This document shows positions 44,701 to 56,300 of a DNA stretch of 64,000 nt, one piece after another. The stretch's first letter is position 1. Each line of letters opens with the position of its first letter. Where the stretch lies: contig JAJKFJ010022206.1 in assembly GCA_027382625.1 (NCBI GenBank), positions 1-64,000 on the forward strand, read 5' to 3'. The translations under genes were made by a program, and so were the position numbers. The notes below the pieces were generated by a model. It worked only from the letters and a program-made list of their open reading frames with translations, did not search any database and was not told where the DNA came from. Source of the DNA: Tetmemena sp. SeJ-2015. Lineage: Eukaryota > Ciliophora > Spirotrichea > Sporadotrichida > Oxytrichidae.

Positions 44701-47700
44701 CAGTTAAGTGACCAGATTTTCTACTAGAAAAATCTGAAAGATAAATAATATGCAGTCAATTAACTAGTGCTCATGTTTAGGAGAGAAATGTTTAGAGATA
44801 GAGGAACTAGCATGTAGTTTTATATTATCACTAAAGTTTAAAAACTAAGTTATGCAGAACTTGCTTCAAAATTTTTGGGCATTAATAAGAATCATTAATC
44901 TCATCTATTTTCAGAATCAAAAATTATTCATCAAAACTACAATTATTGTAATTTACTAGAGTTCTTTACACTCATTATATAAAATATCTAAGAACTCTAG
45001 ACTTTCAAAATTTGAAAAAAGCAACATTAAGCTCGAAAACTATCTTTAGCTCATGAACAAAGGGCTTTAAGTTTATAGAGCAGATTTTTCACTTTACTAA
45101 AGCAGATGACTCTTTAAACCACCTCATCAAGTAAGCGAGATAAACCTAAGAGCCCAGTAGACTTAAATTTATGGATGGCAGTTTGTAAAAAGACTGCAAC
45201 TATTCAAGCTATAGAAGAGAGACACTGCTTACTACAAGGTATTACAGTTAGAGCTATTATGACTCCTCCACTCTCAAGAAATACTATGCTATCCTTGCAA
45301 CCAACATATAAACACAAAGACGCAAAAGATACCAACAACAGCAAGCTAACTCTTTTTACATAAGCAGTGTACAGAATAAGGTAATTTCTGCATGGCGATT
45401 ATCAGCAAGTCAAGAAGGCATTAAACAAGAAAAAGAGACTTATACTACCAGGAGTTATTTAGAAATCGATCAAGGCATATTCATGAAGCAGATGTTCAAA
45501 ATTATAAGTCTTAATGCTCTATATCAAAGGATGAACTTAAGATAAGCAAGCAGAAACTTAAGGTCTCTAAACTTAGAATTTATCATATAAATATCTTAGA
45601 AGACTCTTTCAAGCTATGAGAAGAAAGCATACCTATAAGTCAGGGATAAACTCTATCAAAGAGCAACTAAAGAAGCGATTAAACCTTAAGAGCAAACTAA
45701 GGTTCTATACCCATGGAGACATTAATTCCTATCATAGATTAAAATACAAAATCTAGAGGAGAGAAGAAACTTAAAGATCAAGTATATCATCATAAATACG
45801 CTTAAGCAGAAAATGGAATACATGAAATATCTCTACGAATAGAAACTAATCAAGAATCGTAAACTTAAAGTTAAAGTCTTAAAAGCATTGAAGATAAATA
45901 AATAGGATAAAGCTTAAAAGGGACTAGTGAAGTAGAATTGTGCAACATTCTTTGAATAATCATTGAAGCAAAAGGTATTTAGGGCCTTCGAAATTCTTAA
46001 GATATGGAAGTAAAATGTGATAAAAGGCCTTATGAATCATGAACTAGTTTTAAAGCAACAGTCAATTATTGCTATGCTACTTAATGTAGACAGAATTAAA
46101 AAGCAAGCGCAATTTTAAGAGAAGCAAAAACTTTTGAAGACTCAGAGATTATTATCTTTTTGGAGATCACATACTTAAAAGCGATAAGAGTTCAAGATCA
46201 GGATAGTTGAGCTTTTCACTAAATTTGATCAACATGATAAGTTATCATGCTTTAGACAATGGAAGAGAGGCGCTTACTTTATGAAGACTTGCGAGCTAAT
46301 TTATGTCCATAGATACTAAGAGGAGGAACAGTCAACTCTATTGAAGTGCTTTAGAGAATGGAGAAGATATCAGCTCCATCAACTTCAAATTTTTCATCAT
46401 ATTTTAAAAAAGTTAAAAAACAATTATTTTCATTTTCTTTTTGCGATTAATAAGTTGGAGCATTTATTTAGCTAAAATTTTAACTTAAGAAAGTTTTTAT
46501 GTTAAAAGTAGACTAGTATCACTCATTAAAAGAGATTAGTGTGCGTTGTTAGAAAAAGCGTTTTCTCAGGAAGTGGTTGAGTCACGATAAGATAAGAGGA
46601 TTTATCCTTTAAAGAAAGCTATAAGCACTAGTGCTGCCAAGGTATGAACATTCCCTCGAACAGATATTTAATTACGCCATCACGGAGCAAGATCTCAACT
46701 ATGTATGGCATTTATTATAATTTATTTTTAATTTAAATACTTTTAAATAAATATAAATTTAAATACATTTTAATTATCAAAAAAATAAAAATAAAACGTG
46801 ACTAAAGCAACCTTCATTTTATTAACATTTTTTTAACTTTTTTTTTAAAACACTTTTAGGCTTTTCCTATATGTATACTTATTATAGTTAATTTATAAAG
46901 ATTATAATTAAGATAATTTATAAGAATAAAAAGCTTAATATCATTTTAATGATACCGTATCCAGAAGTTCGAGTCAAGATAAGAAAAGAAAGTAAGACAA
47001 AGGTTCTTTTACGAGTGGCTGATAAGATTCAACCAAAAGGAGCAGCTTGACATATTGGATAGAAAGAGAGCTGAGAGATTGCAAAAGAAAGCCATCAAAG
47101 CTTTGGAGCAACACAAGCTTAATAAAATGCAGAACAAATATCAAATGCTCAGAATCATTCAGTTCTACAGCCAGAGAAGACCTTAACTTTTAATTGCATT
47201 CTCTAAGACTTTCTTGATACTCAATAATTAGCACGCGAGCACTCTTGAGTATATGGACGATGGGTAGTTATTTATTTATGAGCATTTATTTTAGAGAAGA
47301 GCCAGAATATGCTCAACTGCACTCGCTAAATACATCTTCGAAAAATGGAAGAACATCCTTTTAGTGATTCATTGTTTATTTAAAGAACATTAGAGGAGCA
47401 ATATAGATGCAGAACTAAAAGTGTGGACTAGCAGATGAGCACTACGTTTATCGACTTGCAAGCAAGCACATCAGAGAGTGGAGATAAGCAATTAGTGTCC
47501 AATAGTAGAGAAGAAGTTTGAGACTTTCAGTAAGTATAAGATAGAAATTTACTAATTCTTAGTGCCAAGAGTTTTACTTTGTGAATCTGATTAAGAGAGC
47601 AGTCAAGGGACTCAAGATCAACTTGCATAAGAACGCTTATCTTTACCATCTCTAGGTTACTCAGAATTAAATTCAGTCTCGCAGGTAAGAATAGTTGTTA

Positions 47701-48779
47701 AGTTATTTAACCATTTTTAGAAATGATGGCTTGTTAGTGAACCATTTCTACCTGTGGAGGCAAATATTTAATGAAAAGTTAAATCACAGAGAGATAGAGA
47801 CAGACATAGTTTGTAGAAGGGAATCTGTCCTTCTTAAATAGACTTTCACCAAACTCAAAGTTTTTGCAAAGGAGAGTATATAGAATTCCACTAAACTCCA
47901 CGAATTTCATTCTAAGTATCACAAGCAGCATTCTATTACTTTATTGAGTAAGGGATGGAACTCACTCTCAAAATACACAAGAGAAAGAGCTCTCAAGAAT
48001 CAGAAGTTATCATTGATCAATGAGGCTGCTTAAAACCACTACACTGCAAAGTTAATCACCAAATGTTTCACTATTATCAAAACTCAAACCATACAGCTCA
48101 AACTCAAAAACAAGCACTCCAAAATGTTTAGTGTCTTCGTTGCATGGAAGTTCTTTGCTAAGGAAAATAAGCTACTCAAGAAATATTCACAACATTATAC
48201 TTTTTTGTATCAAATATTTGAGTGAGTGTGACTACAAAAACACAAACACCAACAAAAGAAAGTCTAACTCTACATCTAGACATCGAGAATAATTACTAAT
48301 CATAGTAGTAAAAGGAAAACATGCACGGCTTAAATGAAAGTGATAGCCAGATGAAGTAAATGAGATTTGAAAGATAGATGCAAAACAGAGAGAAGAGCAA
48401 GGAAGCAAGGAATGCCAGCTTTGATAGAATCGAGTTTGATAACTTTTAATTGAAAATTACTTTATAACATATACCAATAGAATGTTGCTCATACACAGCC
48501 TTAGCAGGATTTCTAAAGCATAAGCTCTTCAGGAATAGGAAATAATCTACTATAGAACTAAAGACTTACTCTGGTAGAAAGACAGGATTCTGTGATGAGT
48601 CAACTTAACTCTGCAAACATTTATAATAGAACAAGACAGCCACTTCTTCCATAGAGTATTATAATATTTTCACTTTTTACGAATTTTAATAAAATGATTA
48701 TATTATAATTGACTTCTATTTTTACAAATCTGATATGTATAAAATCATTTAAATAGTAATAGGTTGTGTTTAATATTCT
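38738..48779 (+). CDS. giant Sfi1-like centrin-binding repeat protein
   Basis: The largest gene in the window. It starts MVPKNNKPPRKLDKHSEKK at 38738 with a Ser/Asn/Gln-rich N terminus to about 40900. It continues for about 7 kb as basic helical repeats whose hallmark is an aromatic residue and Trp followed by Lys/Arg: KAWKSWI, FEAWKYFKFY, AAYLWIARYQ, FFKIWLKRS, RFDCWMRK, SFWRSHT, CFRQWKRG, CFREWRRYQ, FFYEWLIRF, FEKWKNI, FVAWKFFAK. This is the pattern of Sfi1 repeats, which bind centrin in basal-body and contractile filaments. Ciliates have expanded Sfi1-like families. The frame is interrupted by AT-rich non-coding inserts (39010-39240, 40500-40550, 41760-41815, 43300-43370, 46690-46950) that are introns or IESs. 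The C terminus (MHGLNESDSQMKQMRFE...) and exact end are uncertain. Confidence 0.75.
42274..42357 (+). repeat. 42-bp tandem duplication carrying a splice acceptor
   Basis: Two head-to-tail copies of a 42-bp unit (GCTTATTAAAGATAATGTG...) with no visible difference, each ending TATATTTAG|AGCTT. The third unit starts GCTT before diverging into coding sequence (SFFHQANHFLRLY). The unit forms the 3' end of an intron beginning GTATAGATG at 42266, so the putative acceptor is present twice. The period is a multiple of three. Confidence 0.85.
46690..46950 (+). other. AT-rich non-coding insert in the Sfi1-like gene
   Basis: Separates two stretches of Sfi1-type repeats and carries no protein-like frame. 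It is too long for the introns typical here and is likely an IES. Pointers could not be assigned with confidence. Confidence 0.45.
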
Positions 48780-49185
48780 TGATTTTTTTTAATTAAAATT
48801 ATCTGATATAATACACATTTATTTTCTTAAATAAATTTAAAATGAGAATAATAGCAAACTATTTACTCCTACTCTAGGATCGAATATAAATTAAGGGCTT
48901 GGATTAATTGTTAGTAACCATAAAAAGCATGGACATATAGTTTATATTAAATATTTTATTTTTCTAATGAATATCTAATGAAATTAAAAATAAATTAAAT
49001 GGCAAAAAATACGACAGAATTGCTTTTTTAAAAAAAATTTATTCCTAATTTAAATCATTTTTTCGCTTTTTTTAAAAGATCTTATAACTAATTTTAATTA
49101 GTTGACCTTACTTTAAATTCTCAGCTTTATTTAATATTAAAAATCGAAATTATTATTTTATAAAAGACAAATTGGCTGTGATTAA
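48780..49185. other. AT-rich intergenic stretch
   Basis: No coding frame recognised. Contains A/T runs and no clear repeat. Confidence 0.5.
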
Positions 49186-49725
49186 ATGAATTTGAACAAC
49201 AAATATCCTATCCTTGGAATAGCAAATGGAATATTCTCAAGCATAGCAAGTAACAAAAATAAAGATAGCAAAAATAGAGATGAAACACTGTCACTATCAG
49301 AAATAATAGAAGGGCAGAACTCTATCAAGAAGGCTCAGAAAATGTTATAAATGGGGAGGATATACAGTCATCCATAGGAGTGGGCAGTAGATTCACTTAT
49401 AACTATGGACAACAGCAAAGTGACACTCTATAAACACTCCCCAGGGATCATAAATATTATTGATATCATTTTGTATATTCAAATTATTCAACTACATCAA
49501 GCATTCCCAGATTATCATATAAAATTTAAAGAAATCATAAATAAAGAATAAATAAACTAATTGAAGAGTCTTCAAAAATAAAGAAAAATCGGTAAAAAAA
49601 ATAATTATAACAAAGAGGTAACAATAAAATATTAAGGATAAAATTATTCCTCTTCTAGAACTAAAATAGTTTTCAAATTTAATTAAGAAAGAAAGAATAA
49701 AAAATTGGCTTCAAAGATTTCATGA
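49186..49725 (+). CDS. hypothetical 179-residue ORF
   Basis: Uninterrupted frame from ATG to TGA with the ciliate code, starting MNLNNKYPILGIANGIFSS. The first 110 residues look protein-like (LSEIIEGQNSIKKAQKML, EWAVDSLITMDNSKVTLYK, IIDIILYIQIIQLHQAF). The last 60 are Lys/Asn/Gln-rich and could be chance translation of AT-rich DNA. No family is recognised. With TAA and TAG as sense codons, long chance frames are common in AT-rich DNA, so this needs support. It could be a germline-limited gene or part of the neighbouring RPC9 locus. Confidence 0.3.
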
Positions 49726-50083
49726 TGATAATAAGATTATGGTGATTGGCTAAGATTATTACTTAAAATAAATATATTCTTTGTTTTTATAAATTTAGAA
49801 AAACATGAACATGTAAGACTGAGTTTATTTATCCATAAATTTTAGAACTTAAAGAAGAGTTATCACAAACACAGAAGTTTTTCAAATTCTTCAATTTAAA
49901 TTAAATAATTCTAAAAATGGATATGAAAACCTATGTTCTATAATTCAATAAAAAAGCTAGAATTTATAAATCCATAAAGTATTCTCTTAAAATTAAAGGA
50001 GAATTTCTTTATTAGAAATCATAAATTACAAATTTCTAAAAAATTTAGATTTTAAAATTCTTGAAAAAAATAATCCTTACTTC

Positions 50084-50407
50084 ATGAAAATCAAAATGAT
50101 GGAACTAAAGAAGATCAAGATGAGTAAAAGCACGAGAGATATTATTTAATTTATTTAGAGGTCTTGGATGGACTATCTGACTGCAACTAAATAGATTTCC
50201 AAATCTCCTAATTCTCTAATCAAACTTCTCAAAGATCTCGAGCAGCAATTCCCTCAGCTTACTAAAATTGAAAAACTGCAAATTGCAAACCAGCTGCCAG
50301 ACAATATTGGAGATCTCTATTTGATAATAAAAGGCAACTAGTCAATCGATACTTCCAGAGAGGAGGTTTTGGAGAAAATAGTTTAGCTCATTTAAAGAGC
50401 TAAATGA
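50084..50407 (+). CDS. RNA polymerase III subunit RPC9 (C-terminal HRDC-like domain)
   Basis: Small Pol III stalk subunit (Rpb4/RPC9/CGRP-RCP family) that pairs with RPC8. The open frame begins at ATG 50084 (MKIKMMELKKIKMSKS) and ends at TGA 50405. The diagnostic block is FPQLTKIEKLQIANQLPDN followed by IGDLYLIIKG and a C-terminal helix EEVLEKIVQLIQRAK. This corresponds to the LTKAEKLQ...N.RP...E....I.E motif of the family. At 107 residues it is shorter than the usual 120-150. The N-terminal 15-25 residues (family motif around NYEV) are not seen in frame directly upstream, so a first MDS may lie beyond an IES or elsewhere. Confidence 0.75.
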
Positions 50408-50524
50408 CGACCACCTTAATTAAGTTCTTTCTTTATTTCATTGATAAGAGGAGTTGAATTATCTTTTGCAGGCCATCGAAAATTTATTCTAAAATGTTTG
50501 AATAATAATTTATAAACCTTAAAA

Positions 50525-51726
50525 ATGAAACTAAGCAATAAATCGCAGTTCTATCAAGCAAAGACCCTTGTGAGCTTTGCTCTTAGAAATTTCGCACCTC
50601 CTAAGCCTGCAGCCGGAGGAAAAGGAGGTCCCGCAGCTTCTGCACCATATGTCCCTGTGGTAATCAAGAAAACACCCATGCAGAGACTCATAGAGAAGGG
50701 AGTTGAGTTCCCCATGGGAGTTCCACCTGGAGAACACCTAAACACTACAGTCCACAGAGAAAATCTCTAGCCTACTCTTGAATCAAGAATCGATGTCTTT
50801 GCTAAAAAGCTCAGAGATTACTACTTCAAGGTTATTTATAAGTTGAATTTATTAAACTAAGGAGGGAATTTTGCCAGAAGTGAAGACATATATTGAAGGA
50901 GTAAGAGAGAGGACTACTCAGGACTCAATGGATAACCTCTTAAAGCAAAAATTGGTCCCAGGTATGTCATTTATACTTATTAAGATCCATTCATCTCATA
51001 TTTTGTCTAGGATGTATTGAAGCTAGAGATGAATTTCCAGACTTAGACTTAGTTTTTCCCTGGAGAGCGCCTCACTTGATTTTGAGATCCGATCACTCAG
51101 AAGTCAAGCCCTTCTATATTAAGCACAATGATGAGGAAATTAGAGTGACTTTAAATCAAATTGACAGACATATTAAGAGCAACGATCCCTATTACATATC
51201 TCTGCAGAGATATATTGTAGGCCGCCCGAACTTGCTAAGAATGCCCATCTATCCAGTGCAAGAAGATAAGTCTCTCCACTTTTAAGCAGGAGCACTTTTC
51301 TCTTTCCATATTAAAAGGAACTCTATGTCTGGTGTTACAACGATAACTACCCTCCTCGTATTGAAGTGAACTGCGAGGACATCACTCCTTCTTACACTAT
51401 CAAGATTGGAGATGTGGAGAAGATGTTGCCTTACGGTATGTATCTGCACAAGCAATACCATCATCAGCGCTCTCGCTCTATTGTAACACTGAAGGAGTCC
51501 AATCTCTATTTGCAACGTAAGAACGCACTTGGTGAAGGCTAACGCTGCAATTAATGAGGAGAAGAAGAAGATCACCAACACTCTCATGAATGAAAAAAAG
51601 AAGCAACTAACTGGCCAGCCAGACAAAAAGAAAGCTTCGGTCAAAAATGTTCCCTTAGTCGTCTAGTCTGCTAAGTTTCTCATGGCAGAAAAGAAGGATG
51701 CAGAAAAGAAGGCAGCCAAGAAATGA
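50525..51726 (+). CDS. mitochondrial ribosomal protein bL25-like
   Basis: Starts MKLSNKSQFYQAKTLVSFAL, a basic, Ser/Phe/Leu-rich segment suitable as a mitochondrial presequence, followed by a Gly/Pro/Ala linker. The central part (DHSEVKPFYIKHNDEEIRVT, YIVGRPNLLRMPIYPVQED) and the later strand ELYVWCYNDNYPPRIEVNC plus SYTIKIGDVEKMLPYG match the beta-domain pattern of bacterial L25/TL5, where VRC-PxxIPxxIEVDVS-LxIGDSIxVxDL-LPxG is conserved. The C terminus is a Lys-rich coiled coil (KKKASVKNVPL, EKKDAEKKAAKK) to TGA 51724-51726. GT-AG introns lie near 50830-50861 and 50961-51010. One A appears missing in AAAA at 51313-51316. The family assignment is by pattern and could be a distant relative. 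Confidence 0.6.
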
Positions 51727-51865
51727 GGAAAGTGTTTAGAAAATAAGGATAGTCATAAGCAACTCACTAATTTAATTCACTTTATTTAACTTCTTTAAGT
51801 ATTATTATCGTCTTCGCAATATAGAAGTCATGTTCAACTCATGGTAACCATGCCCTTTTTAATCC

Positions 51866-53154
51866 TCAATGATGGTCTTATAATTCGTTAAGTCTAATGC
51901 ATTGTAGTTTGTAATTAGAGGAGGAGGTTACAGTAAATTAGTCTCCAATTCCGATATCGTGCTTGAAATATCCGTCTATTTATACACTCAAAAAATATAG
52001 ATCTTTAGTATAATTGTACACTTCCATCAATTAACTCGCTTATAACTTTTACATTCTTGCAAATTCCCTCTGCTCTCCAAGCGCACTATGCGGGATCATG
52101 CACAAAGCCTTCTCTCACGAAGTAGTACAATCATCCTAATCATAGGGGAATACATTAGCACTGCTTATAACCTTTTTTTAGTCATCTGGCAATTCTTCTA
52201 AGGGCTATAGGGTCAATGATTAATTAGCCTTCATCTCGACTTTAAATACGTAAAATTAATTGAGAATTAATTCGACGATGCTTTTAATCATATCAACCTC
52301 TTCTCTGGGGATTGTTTGTTTCGTTTAATTTATCCTGCTTAATCTAATGATAATTAATATAGCCATCCTGAGGAACCAGTGCCAGTGGCAATATAAAAGC
52401 TTGAAACTATTTTTACTTCTAATGCAAAAGTTAAGTTATAATTATTCCGCTGCTTTTGAATTTGCCCATGTCTCTGCCGTCAACGAATAATCTGTACATG
52501 CTTGTGCAAGACACATCTTTCTCAGCCGCAAATACTTCATTCAAGCATAGTTTATTAGTCTTCATGCCAGTGACAGGATTTTCGATCGAAAACATCGCTC
52601 TGCTGCGGAAAAATGTTGAATACTCGCCTTTTTGTAGCATTTCAAGCATTCTAGGAATTTAATTGTCTCTATCTTAAAAGCTGAGTGATTCATTACATAA
52701 CGCGCCTGTCCTCCTTGTAGGATCACTGTTAAGTCCCAAAATTAGGGTATTGAGAAAAAAATAATGTAACTTAAATTAGTAATTTACTGTCTTCAATTAA
52801 ACCTGCTGCTTTCAAGTATGTGCTATCGCCACCTATAGATATTTAATTTGCGAGAATATTACCTATGGAAAGGCACAAATCCTATCCTTGAATATCTTTA
52901 GGTTCCAGATCCTCTTCCTTTTTGATGGTGGCATTCATTCCCATACTATTCACCCATTTGTACACCGATTCAATAACATTATGGTGGATGTCATTTGCCC
53001 TCTCCCTAAGAGTAAAGTATGAACTAATTTTAATTGCTTACCAATCCTTTTTGTAATACTTTTCTATATAAGGAGTGAAGTGAATTCCTTGCTTGACTAG
53101 TCTCTCGAGGCGAGTGGTTTTACTCACTATGAGCACATTTTTAAAAGCTTTCAT
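51866..53154 (-). CDS. NAD kinase (NADK2-like)
   Basis: Phosphorylates NAD to NADP. It starts MKAFKNVLIVSKTTRLERL at 53154. Motifs in order: IGGDSTYLKAAGLIEDS (the GGDG motif, here with Ser for the second conserved Gly), LLILGLNSDPTRRTGALCN, CLNEVFAAEKDVSCTSMY, GKFKSSGIII and ATGTGSSGWL (GTGS loop), DPAQCAWRAEGICKNVKVIS, and the terminal strand block IDGYFKHDIGIGDQFTVTSS, ending at TGA 51866. The order and the KSSG...GTGS arrangement fit the NADK2/mitochondrial branch. A 34-bp IES (52746-52779) is mapped. A second IES or intron separates SSGIII from ATGTGSS near 52380-52440. The 5' end has no obvious targeting peptide. Convergent with the bL25-like gene 140 bp away. Confidence 0.88.
52746..52779 (-). 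other. IES, pointer CTAATTT (34 bp)
   Basis: On the minus strand CTAATTT occurs at 52773-52779 and 52739-52745. Excision gives EDSKLLILGLNSDP in frame, exactly the conserved NAD kinase segment. The insert has no AG acceptor, so it is not an intron. Confidence 0.85.
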
Positions 53155-53334
53155 TTTAGAAAAGAAATAAACACTGCTAGATTAATTAGATCTAATTTAC
53201 AATTTAATGTTTATACTCACAATTTTATTTATGACTTGTCTCCATGACCATTAATTTTCATTATTATCATAATTCAATAATTTAGAACTATTTTAATAAG
53301 TTTACATCTTATTTAAAATTAGATAGTAGTTTTA

Positions 53335-56300
53335 TCATATCTTACTTAATCTTTTCTCCATTTTTATTATTCTAGAGAAGGAATAAATAAACGAAATCAA
53401 AGATTAATTCATAAGATAATATATGCGACCCATTACACTTTCAAAACCTAAATTGCGTGGACTCGTCATCTGAGTCGCTTATTTATCCATCTGTCTCTAA
53501 AATTTGTATTCCCTATAAAATCTTTAAATTACAGTAAATTACCTTGAAGGTTTAGTGTGGGGCTTGATTGTAAATAATTGAATCATCGCCAACTAAACTG
53601 GCATTGATTAACCCAAAGTTGCCACGCTGCATCGGACTAGGGAGTGGACTCAGTTAGAGGGAATCAGATCTTTCATAATTCTAGTCTTCGATATCTCCCG
53701 ATTAAAAAATTGAAATTGCCTTAGGTAAAATTATGACTTTTTGTTATTTTAGAAATTATAGTTACATAATAATTACTTTAATTTATTATAAATCCTATGT
53801 TATCTCTCAATGAAATTTTAATATAAAATCATCTAACTTGAAAATTAAAAAAATAGTTATTTGGTGAGAGAAAAGACTTTATGCATATGAGGTTATTGAA
53901 CTCAGGCATCTTGAGCAAATGGTTTAGATATTATGCCAGCTCTTGCTGTAAATGGACTTCACTTATAACATTCCCATTTTTGTGTGGAAACTTTGGCAGC
54001 AGTTAGGATAAGTCAGGATCATTTAGGAAAGTGCCCACTAAAAAGTTATTCAGTTGTTGGAAATCTCGGTATCTCTTTTTTAGCTCGTAATCAAGGTCAC
54101 TCTTATTATTCTGGTAATCACTTTCTGAGTAGTTAAACTCTTAAAGTCAGAATAGTTTTGGGCTTCTCTTAAATTATTGCTGGATCATAATTAAATTACC
54201 TTACAATAGAATAGAAATACTTATTAAAGCGCTTATAAGATAAGTTTATCTCTTTAAATTAAAGATAAAAATATTTTGAATGATTGGACCTCTGCTGCCT
54301 TGCAACCTACTTGTTTTAGATTAATAGATGGATTAAGCTTTTAAATCATTGATTTAATTAAATATTTTTAAATCTTCTTTTGTCATCACTATCAATAAAC
54401 AAAAGTTTCAAATTTTTGGTAGAGGAGTATTTCAGAAAATCATTTAAATAAGAAAATGTAATTTAAGTCAATGGATACATACAATATATCAAATTGTATT
54501 TAATGGATATGATGACTTGTGATTAGGTTATAGAAACTTATGCATTTTTAACCTCAACCAGTTATTCAGAGGCTTCAGAGTTATTACTTTTCTTAAGATT
54601 TTACTGGAAGTCTATAAAATCCAAAATAACGTAAGGCATCTCTTCCAGTCCAATTATTTTGTCCATATATACTTCTAATTCTTTAAGCAAAATATTTATG
54701 CCATCTTCTTCAGTTAAGCTTTAAAATTCATTATAAATATATTTTAGAAATAGGAGTGAAAAATTTAGGTTCCTTATTTATTAAAGCCTATAAAGAATCT
54801 ATGTTGCATAATCTAAAATTTTATTGACTTTAATTTGATTATAATAAGTTTAGCTCCGCCTTATGTGGAAGTAAAGGAGCTAAGATATTTTTATTGGTCA
54901 ATGATTTCTGCAAGTATTAGTCCAGCTCTTTGAAATCTGAATATCTCTTCCTAATTTGCCAAACTGGTTGCTATCCCTCAAGGTATTTGATGTTAATGAG
55001 AAACTCTATCTAGTCCTCTTAAAAGTTTACATTTTTCTAGTAACTTTCAAAAGTTATCTTGAACGGTTGCTTAAAAGATGGGGATGAGTTAAAATAAAAT
55101 TTTTATAAATTTAATATATAAAAATCTATATATAATTTCATAAATGGTTACCCTTAAAGATTTAGAGTCATTGAAGCTATTTTGTCTACTTCTTGATAGG
55201 GGCTGTATATAATCATCGATCAAAGTATAGTTCTCTATTTCTTATTCAACATATGAAAATATATCCATCTCAATTCGAATTAAATTAATACTAAATTAGA
55301 TAGATCAAGATATCTTCCTAATAAACTTGATATAGTTAGAGAAATAAACTATGCAAATTTAATAAATATATTTTTAAGATTACTTTTTTGTCTCTCAATA
55401 TATAGCTTCTTGCGAAGGGATACTGTCGAAATCTTAGGTTTGACTAGTTTGTTGAACTTATTATCTTTTACTTGATTGCTTCTTCTATATTTGCTATCTA
55501 TTTTGAATTGTGCTCTTCCTTAGCTAATTAGTTTGCTTTTCTTTTTGAAGGTAGAGCTAGAATTAGTTGGGCACTTTTAGGAATTCAAATACCTCTGGTG
55601 TCCAGAATTCTTTCTATGATAAGATAGTCCTCAAGAATTTCTCCAAATCATCTATTCTCTTCAAAAACAGTTTGTCAGAATTGAGTACTTATTGATCATA
55701 GAGACCATTTTATTTAGTGAGGAGCTGCTTCTTCCCATTCCAATTATTTTTAGAAAGTAGGGGAAACTTTGATGGCTGCTTTGTAAATGAATACTTGGAT
55801 TTTTTATTTGCCTGAGAGTAGTGATTTATAATGTCTATGATATTACAACATCGACAACAAAAATTGAAGAATAATTTCCATCTCAAGCCTTAAAAAATTT
55901 TAAGCAAATTGAGGAAGAAAAAATTATCTATCATATAATCTTAGAGTATGTGAATTTACAAACTAAGAATATTTTGTTGTAATTTATTATTGTTATGAAT
56001 CGCACTATATAAGATTCTAGCTCTACGAATTCTGGATAGGATTTTTAAAGTTTGTAATCCTTAGAAAGTGTTTGGTCTCTATTTGATCCATTCAATATTA
56101 CTTAGAACTGGTACATAATTCTTTGATTTTCAACAATCAACTTTAAATTAAGCACATTCTAATCAAATAAATTACACTTTCTGCTGAATATCACATCTAA
56201 GTATTTAGGAGCCTCCTCCTCAGTTACTTGTCTCTTTTACTTGAAACTGTTTCTGAGAGCGTGCCCCCTTTCAAAGTCATCCAACAGAGGCCTTCTAAAA

